In this document: piece after piece, positions 59,067 to 64,000 of the stretch
Position numbering within the stretch: position 1 is the stretch's first letter
Layout of the letters: each line of letters starts with the position of its first letter
Assembly (NCBI RefSeq): GCF_014635565.1
Contig: NZ_BMDB01000001.1
Span: forward strand, 620,001 to 684,000
Reading direction: 5' to 3'
Origin: Phocicoccus schoeneichii
GTDB lineage: Bacteria > Bacillota > Bacilli > Staphylococcales > Salinicoccaceae
Length of the DNA: 64,000 nt
Notes under the pieces: model-generated
What the model was told of the DNA's origin: nothing
What the model saw: only the letters and a program-made list of their open reading frames with translations
Databases searched by the model: none
Position numbers and translations under genes: made by a program

Positions 59067-60080
59067 TTAGTTCTCTTTACCTTGGACATAGTCCTTATCA
59101 AAGAGGAACATTCTCATTAACATTATAAGACTTGGAACTAGGAGTAGCAATCCTAAAATGAATACGACTGTGAGCCAGAACGCCATTGCCTCATTCACTA
59201 CACTGTCAATTTTCACGTACGGATACAGGATATACGGTAATTTACTCATACCATATCCAAAGAACGCACAGAAGAATTGCAGCATTACCATAATGAATGC
59301 CATGCCATAATTTCTTCCCTTGTAGATTAAATACACAGCTATACCCATAAACATTAAAGATAAACCGAATAGATACCAATAGTTTTGTGCGTTCAAGAAG
59401 TGCGCTTCGTTATTTGTTCTGAGTCCTAAGAACACGAACTGTGAGATTGCTAACATTGGAATTGTCCAAGTTAAGAACCACTTACGAATCACTTCTACTG
59501 CTTGAAATGCACGTGCTCTGTTCGCATAGAACGTAAGAAATGCACTTGAGATGTAAAGCACAGAGATGATTGCTAAGAATACTACTGACCATGCATACTG
59601 ACTAAATAATAACTCTGTTATGTTCAAGTCAATGCCGCCAAACTTTTCTTCTATAAATCCACCTTCAGAGATTACAAGTGTAATCGAAAGTGCCGCAGGA
59701 ATCAGTAGTCCTGTACTTCCGTAAAGAAACGCCCACACGATATTCGAATCTTTTGAATACTGGTTAAATGCATAATAACTTCCACGGATTGCCAATAAAA
59801 TTAAAGCAATTGATGCAGGAATCAGTAATGTTGTTCCGTAGTAATATGCTGTTTCAGGATAAAACCCTACAATCCCAACAAAGAAGAAAACAAAGAAAAC
59901 GTTTGTTACTTCCCAAACTGGGTTTAAATATCTCGTGATGATTGGTGTGATGATGTTCGACTTTCCTGTCGCTTTGGCGTAGAAGTTATAAAACCCTGCA
60001 CCAAAGTCAACAGATGCGATAATTACGTAGCCATATAGAAACGTCCAAAGTACCGTGATTCCAATAATTTCATAGTTCAT
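59067..60080 (-). CDS. cydB: Cytochrome bd ubiquinol/menaquinol oxidase subunit II (CydB)
   Basis: Polytopic subunit of 337 residues with about eight membrane segments. The N-terminal VLWTFLYGYVIIASVDFGAG and NPVWEVTNVFFVFFFVG fit the family motif with conserved tryptophan and acidic residues. The start overlaps the cydA stop by one base. With CydA it forms the high-affinity bd oxidase, which does not pump protons. Confidence 0.95.
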   Translation of the reverse strand: MNYEIIGITVLWTFLYGYVIIASVDFGAGFYNFYAKATGKSNIITPIITRYLNPVWEVTNVFFVFFFVGIVGFYPETAYYYGTTLLIPASIALILLAIRGSYYAFNQYSKDSNIVWAFLYGSTGLLIPAALSITLVISEGGFIEEKFGGIDLNITELLFSQYAWSVVFLAIISVLYISSAFLTFYANRARAFQAVEVIRKWFLTWTIPMLAISQFVFLGLRTNNEAHFLNAQNYWYLFGLSLMFMGIAVYLIYKGRNYGMAFIMVMLQFFCAFFGYGMSKLPYILYPYVKIDSVVNEAMAFWLTVVFILGLLLLVPSLIMLMRMFLFDKDYVQGKEN

Positions 60081-61447
60081 TAGAATCGACCTCCTTGTTC
60101 CATCAAGCTCTCTTTACCGTAATATTCAATTTGAGAATCACGTGCAGATGTGTTCTTGAACATATTCACCATTACTTGGATTGTTGTATATCCAAGGATG
60201 AGGTATAAAATACCAAACATAATCATTGTGATTCCGAGTCCATCTGCTTGAGTAATCGCTTCTGATACTCTCATGTATCCTCTAATGATCCATGGTTGAC
60301 GTCCAAGTTCAGCTGTAAACCAACCTGCTTCAATTGCTGCGAAACAGAGTGGTCCAGATAATGCATATAAATATAGCATAAATCTAGAGTGTGCCCATTC
60401 TTCTTTCTTGAACAGTTTTAATGCAAAATAAAGGACAGATACGCCGAGCCCGAACATTCCAAAGACAACCATGATGTCAAAGAAATAGTGGACAACAAGT
60501 GGTGGCCATTCATCTCTCGGAATATCATTTAACCCAGTAACTTCAGTTGATGGGCTCGTTCCTGACAGAATGGATAATGCTGACGGAATGCGTAGCTCAC
60601 CTTTAACTTCTTGATTCTCTTCATCTAATACACCAAAAAGAATTAAGTCTGCATTCTTTTCAGTTTCGAAGTGCCATTCAAATGCAGCAAGCTTTTCTGG
60701 TTGTTCTTCATGTAAGAATTTTGCTGATAAATCCCCAGCTAATAGAGTGAGTGCTGCTACCGCAACACCAATAATCATGTTTACTTTCAAGCCTTTTCTG
60801 TGATACTCTCTATCTTCTTTGTGTTTTGCGCGTAGTAAATTCACTGCTGCAACTGTCACCATGAAGAATGCTGCTGTCATATATGCTGTCACAACGACGT
60901 GGAATACACGCACGCCTGTTGATGCGTTAAACATTGCCATGATTGGATCAACGTTTTTAAATACGCCATCTACAAGATCAAAACCAGCTGGTGTGTTCAT
61001 AAAGCTGTTTACTGTTGTAATAAATACTGCTGATATTGATGATCCAATTACAACTGGAATTGTAAGCAACCAATGGTGCCATCTATTTTTGAATCTATCC
61101 CATGTGTAGAGATAAATCCCAAGGAAAATTGCCTCAAAGAAAAAAGCAAATGTTTCCATGAATAATGGTAGGGCAATGATTTGACCTGCGAGCTTCATAA
61201 AGTCTGGCCAAATGAGACTGAGTTGTAACCCGATGATTGTCCCGGTCACTACCCCTACTGCTACAGTAACTGTATATCCTTTTGCGATACGTCGCGCCAT
61301 AGTTAGATAGTGATAGTCATTTTTCTTTATTCCTAAGAATTCAAAGACCATAATGACGATGGGTATTCCTACACCTACAGTAGCGTAAATGATGTGGAAC
61401 GCAAGTGTCATACCGGTTAGAATTCGTCCAAGAAGCACATCTTCCAT
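60080..61447 (-). CDS. cydA: Cytochrome bd oxidase subunit I (CydA)
   Basis: Catalytic quinol-oxidising subunit with three hemes. It starts MEDVLLGRILTGMTLAFHII with the heme ligand histidine, and has ALPLFMETFAFFFEAIFLGI with the glutamates, GVRVFHVVVTAYMTAAFFMV with the b558 ligand, and AGWFTAELGRQPWIIRGYMR. The quinol loop is short, as in Gram-positive enzymes. The product has 455 residues. The ATG follows GGGGGAA. A Rex-like site lies upstream. Confidence 0.96.
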   Translation of the reverse strand: MEDVLLGRILTGMTLAFHIIYATVGVGIPIVIMVFEFLGIKKNDYHYLTMARRIAKGYTVTVAVGVVTGTIIGLQLSLIWPDFMKLAGQIIALPLFMETFAFFFEAIFLGIYLYTWDRFKNRWHHWLLTIPVVIGSSISAVFITTVNSFMNTPAGFDLVDGVFKNVDPIMAMFNASTGVRVFHVVVTAYMTAAFFMVTVAAVNLLRAKHKEDREYHRKGLKVNMIIGVAVAALTLLAGDLSAKFLHEEQPEKLAAFEWHFETEKNADLILFGVLDEENQEVKGELRIPSALSILSGTSPSTEVTGLNDIPRDEWPPLVVHYFFDIMVVFGMFGLGVSVLYFALKLFKKEEWAHSRFMLYLYALSGPLCFAAIEAGWFTAELGRQPWIIRGYMRVSEAITQADGLGITMIMFGILYLILGYTTIQVMVNMFKNTSARDSQIEYYGKESLMEQGGRF

Positions 61448-61513
61448 TAAAAATTCCCCCTAAATGCGTTAACTAGATTTTATATATACCCTATATTGTC
61501 TGTACTCCATGAT

Positions 61514-61531
61514 ATGTTAACATATTCACAA
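61514..61531. promoter_or_regulatory. Rex-like operator upstream of cydA
   Basis: On the minus strand TTGTGAA-TATG-TTAACAT resembles the Rex consensus TTGTGAA-N4-TTCACAA: a perfect left half and five of seven in the right half. It sits about 70-85 bases upstream of cydA, where the NADH-sensing repressor Rex controls bd oxidase genes in other Firmicutes. No rex gene is in the window. Confidence 0.55.
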
Positions 61532-61556
61532 AGTTAAGTTAAGCCGATTAAGTGAA

Positions 61557-63272
61557 TTATTTGTGACGAATCACCATCGCTACCATATCCATCATTTCAC
61601 TTTCACTTTCTACTTCATAAATGTGACGTTCAAATGCTTTTAATTTTTCGTAATCGAGTTCATGGATGAATTTTCTGACTTGTAATACGTGTGACGGATG
61701 CACACTGAGTGAATCAACTCCAAGTCCTAAAAGAATTGGGATTGCTCCTCTATCATGTGCGAGCTCTCCGCATAGTCCGACTTCTATATTTTCTTTATGT
61801 GCGCATTTAATAACATAATGAATAAGCTTCAATAATCCTGGGTTCAATATTTCAACAAACGATGAAACGTTAGGGTTCATTCGGTCTGCTGCCATCACAA
61901 ATTGTGTGAGGTCATTTGAACCGATACTAAAGAAATCAGCATGCTTTGCGAGATATTCTGCATGCATTGCTGCAGCAGGTGTTTCGATCATAATTCCAAG
62001 AGGAATGCGTTTCTTTAATGAAAGTCCTAGTTTCTTCTCTTCTTCAGCAAAAATACGTGCAAGTGTTTTAAACTCTGCAACCGTATTTACCATCGGAAAC
62101 ATCACACGTACATCCCCATACTCACTCGCACGAATAAATGCACGCATCTGTGTTCTAAAGACATGCTCATTCATAAGTGAAAAACGAATCCCTCGCGTAC
62201 CTAAAAATGGGTTTGTTTCCTCATCGTGATCATAGTAAGGGAGATATTTATCGCCACCGACGTCGAGTGTTCTAAACGTTACTGGCTTCCCGTCCATCTT
62301 TTTGGCTACGTCTTTATAGATTTCGAGTTGCTCTTCTTCACTTGGATAATTCGAGCGACTCATGTACACGAACTCCGTTCTGAATAAACCAACCTGATCT
62401 ACGTTGATATCAAGCGACTCATCAACCGTCCCCTTTGTCGAAACGTTCGCACCTAAATTGATGCGTTTTTTATCTTTAGTCTCTGTAATTTTTGAACGAT
62501 ACGGCGCTAGGCGCTCACTTGCTTTCGACTTATCACTTTGTTTTTTAAGATAAAACCACGTATCCGAAATGGATGCGTTGAATACGACTTCTGCGTTGTC
62601 ACCGTCTACAATCATCATATCGAAAGGCCGCGCCATCCGGAGTGCGTTCTTTACGTTCGACACTAGTGGAATCCCATGGCTCATTGCAATGATTGCGGTA
62701 TGTGAGTTTTCTGATCCATTCTCTAAGACGATTCCCTTTATCACCGTTTTGTCGAGTTGCGCAACAATAGATGGGGGTAAATCTTTCGCAACGATAATAG
62801 ATGGTTCTGTTAATTCTGTTAAATCTAAAGTACTATGTCCTTCTAGTTTATAGAGTACGCGCTTCAAAACATCGTTTATATCTTGCTTACGCGCACGTAA
62901 ATACGCATCATTAATTTTTTCAAATGATTCTATAATATCGTTCTTTTCCAAATATAATGCATGAGTGACATTGTGGAGGTTTAATACTTTGTTTTTAATA
63001 TTTTGATGAAGTTCTGGATCATCTAGCATCATAATTTGAGCTTCCATAATCGCTGCATCCGTATATTCACCATTCTGAATCGTTCTCTCTTTAATTTTAA
63101 TAAGCTCATTTCGTGCAATATCTACTGCAGAAACGAGCTTATCAAGTTCAGTCTGAATTTCTTCTTCTGGTATTCTGTTTTCATCAATATTAAAGACAAC
63201 TTCTTGGTATTTAACGACTGTACCAAAGCCGATACCGCCACCACCGCGATTACCTTTAATAATTTCAGTCAT
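61557..63272 (-). CDS. ptsI: Phosphoenolpyruvate-protein phosphotransferase (PTS Enzyme I)
   Basis: First enzyme of the sugar phosphotransferase system; it takes phosphate from PEP and passes it to HPr. The phosphorylated histidine lies in LENGSENSHTAIIAMSHGIP (near residue 190). The C-terminal PEP-binding barrel shows GLFRTEFVYMSRSNYPSEEE, GIMIETPAAAMHAEYLAKHA, SIGSNDLTQFVMAADR and VGLCGELAHDR. The product has 571 residues. Its start shares one base with the ptsH stop. Confidence 0.98.
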   Translation of the reverse strand: MTEIIKGNRGGGGIGFGTVVKYQEVVFNIDENRIPEEEIQTELDKLVSAVDIARNELIKIKERTIQNGEYTDAAIMEAQIMMLDDPELHQNIKNKVLNLHNVTHALYLEKNDIIESFEKINDAYLRARKQDINDVLKRVLYKLEGHSTLDLTELTEPSIIVAKDLPPSIVAQLDKTVIKGIVLENGSENSHTAIIAMSHGIPLVSNVKNALRMARPFDMMIVDGDNAEVVFNASISDTWFYLKKQSDKSKASERLAPYRSKITETKDKKRINLGANVSTKGTVDESLDINVDQVGLFRTEFVYMSRSNYPSEEEQLEIYKDVAKKMDGKPVTFRTLDVGGDKYLPYYDHDEETNPFLGTRGIRFSLMNEHVFRTQMRAFIRASEYGDVRVMFPMVNTVAEFKTLARIFAEEEKKLGLSLKKRIPLGIMIETPAAAMHAEYLAKHADFFSIGSNDLTQFVMAADRMNPNVSSFVEILNPGLLKLIHYVIKCAHKENIEVGLCGELAHDRGAIPILLGLGVDSLSVHPSHVLQVRKFIHELDYEKLKAFERHIYEVESESEMMDMVAMVIRHK

Positions 63273-63538
63273 TACTCAGTCAGTCCTTCTTGTTTCAATG
63301 CCTCAGTAATTTTTTCTAATGCTTCCGCTTCATCTTCGCCATCTGTATAAATTGTAACTTCTGCACCTTTACCAACGCCAAGTGACATGACACCCATAAT
63401 TGATTTCAAGTTGACTTTTTTATTGTTATATTCGAGTTCAATATCTGATTCGAATCGTGTCGCTGTTTGAACTAAAATCGTAGCAGGTCTAGCGTGAATT
63501 CCTGTTTCATCTACAATATCAAATGTTCTTTGTTGCAT
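63272..63538 (-). CDS. ptsH: Phosphocarrier protein HPr
   Basis: Small PTS phosphocarrier of 88 residues. The catalytic histidine lies in [17 protein letters not shown], and the regulatory serine, substrate of HPr kinase in Firmicutes, lies in [19 protein letters not shown]. HPr carries phosphate to sugar-specific Enzyme II and, when serine-phosphorylated, acts with CcpA in catabolite repression. It heads the ptsHI operon; GAGGGAG precedes the ATG. Confidence 0.98.
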   Translation of the reverse strand: MQQRTFDIVDETGIHARPATILVQTATRFESDIELEYNNKKVNLKSIMGVMSLGVGKGAEVTIYTDGEDEAEALEKITEALKQEGLTE

Positions 63539-63566
63539 TTTGGTAACTCCCTCATCAAATTAAATT

Positions 63567-63588
63567 AATAGTTTCACAAACTATTGTA
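63567..63588 (-). promoter_or_regulatory. Palindrome overlapping the likely ptsH -10 region
   Basis: AATAGTTT-CAC-AAACTATT (63567-63585) is a perfect eight-base inverted repeat with a three-base spacer. Its edge overlaps TACAAT on the minus strand (63583-63588), the best -10 candidate, although I cannot find a good -35. It may be an operator or a 5' leader hairpin. Confidence 0.45.
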
Positions 63589-63612
63589 CACGATTTCATA
63601 AACAATTGCACA

Positions 63613-64000
63613 CTAAACTACAATCTTGGAGTTTAAATATTTAACAACTTTTTCAATATGATCCATTCCGAGCTTTCTCATAAGCGTGTAACTTACGATT
63701 GCGCTCGTACCATGAGAGACCACTGTTCCGACAGATATAGGACCAACTTTTGTACGTTTATTTCTATTTTGAAGTTGCTTTAAAACGACTTTAGTTGTTT
63801 GCTTCGCAAGAAATTCACCTGCACCACTTGAAACCATGATTGCAATACGTGTTTTAAGAGAATCTTTACTTTTTTCTAATTCTTCACTTGTCACGCCAAA
63901 TATATCGTTTATATCTTCTTCAATTTCAGTCATTAATTTATAGTCTGTTCCCATATCAAAAAATGGAACAGGTACGATTGCTGCGATTCCAGATTGTTTC
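63613..64000 (-). CDS. Membrane-associated protein, DUF697-like (partial, N-terminus beyond edge)
   Basis: The coding frame continues past the right edge: codons before the first in-window ATG read KQSGIAAIVPVPFFDMGTDY, which is good coding sequence. The pattern of Ala-Ile-x-Pro-Val-Pro, an acidic residue, then DINDIFGV resembles DUF697-type domains that associate with membranes and GTPases. At least 129 residues are visible. The C-terminal part has moderately hydrophobic helices and ends in VVKYLNSKIVV. The assignment is tentative. Confidence 0.55.
   Translation of the reverse strand, partial: KQSGIAAIVPVPFFDMGTDYKLMTEIEEDINDIFGVTSEELEKSKDSLKTRIAIMVSSGAGEFLAKQTTKVVLKQLQNRNKRTKVGPISVGTVVSHGTSAIVSYTLMRKLGMDHIEKVVKYLNSKIVV

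Overview
The window is a stretch of low-GC Gram-positive core chromosome. Gene content and order follow the Staphylococcaceae/Bacillus backbone: the dcw cluster, bshC, yceD-rpmF, the ylb and yla blocks, cta genes, pot, pdh, def, rnjA, ktrC, cydAB and ptsHI. Peptide deformylase, heme A synthase and the RNAP epsilon subunit read closest to staphylococcal proteins as I remember them. The organism also has a full caa3-type cytochrome c oxidase (ctaCDEF), which S. aureus lacks. This suggests a staphylococcal relative such as Nosocomiicoccus, Jeotgalicoccus, Salinicoccus or Macrococcus. The genus is inferred from memory only. I see no rRNA, tRNA, insertion sequence, prophage or CRISPR array.

Layout, left to right. 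1-9049 (minus strand): cell division and peptidoglycan cluster mraZ-rsmH-ftsL-pbp1-mraY-murD-divIB-ftsA, with the first codons of ftsZ at the left edge and MraZ-type direct repeats upstream of mraZ. 9190-16600: bshC, rpmF-yceD, tmcAL, coaD-rsmD, a hypothetical gene, ylbG, a glycerophosphodiesterase, ricF (ylbF) and yugN. 16647-24388: respiratory block ctaM, ctaG, ctaFEDC, ctaB and divergent ctaA, covering caa3 oxidase subunits, heme O/A synthesis and assembly. 24416-31604: ftsW, ylaN, ylaL-like, ylaH, typA, ylaF, a frameshifted NERD-like gene, suhB and yktB. Pyruvate carboxylase, normally between ftsW and ctaA, is absent here.

31644-43583: branched-chain amino acid block. One unit is ilvB-ilvN-ilvC-leuA-leuB-leuC-leuD-ilvA, preceded by a good promoter, a perfect CodY box and a T-box leader. 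An upstream unit, BASS-family transporter plus ilvD, has its own CodY-like box. Together they encode synthesis of isoleucine, valine and leucine. 43756-48729: DUF4064 membrane protein, potABCD polyamine transporter and yktA. 48784-53651: pyruvate dehydrogenase complex pdhABCD. 53845-56854: def, a small hypothetical gene, an apparently unannotated 31-codon cationic peptide gene with its own promoter and terminator, then rpoY-rnjA.

57101-58315 looks like an accessory insertion between rnjA and ktrC. It holds a NERD-domain protein with zinc ribbon and winged-helix-like tail, followed directly after its stop codon by six tandem 51-bp units, each able to fold into a long hairpin. 58389-61447: ktrC and cytochrome bd oxidase cydAB, with a Rex-like site. 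61557-64000: ptsHI and a partial membrane-associated gene at the right edge.

Most of the window is ordinary core genome. The features most worth a second look are the hairpin array, the small cationic peptide gene, the pair of NERD-like zinc-ribbon proteins (one degenerate and frameshifted), and the ilvA gene whose homologous N-terminus extends past every usual start codon.
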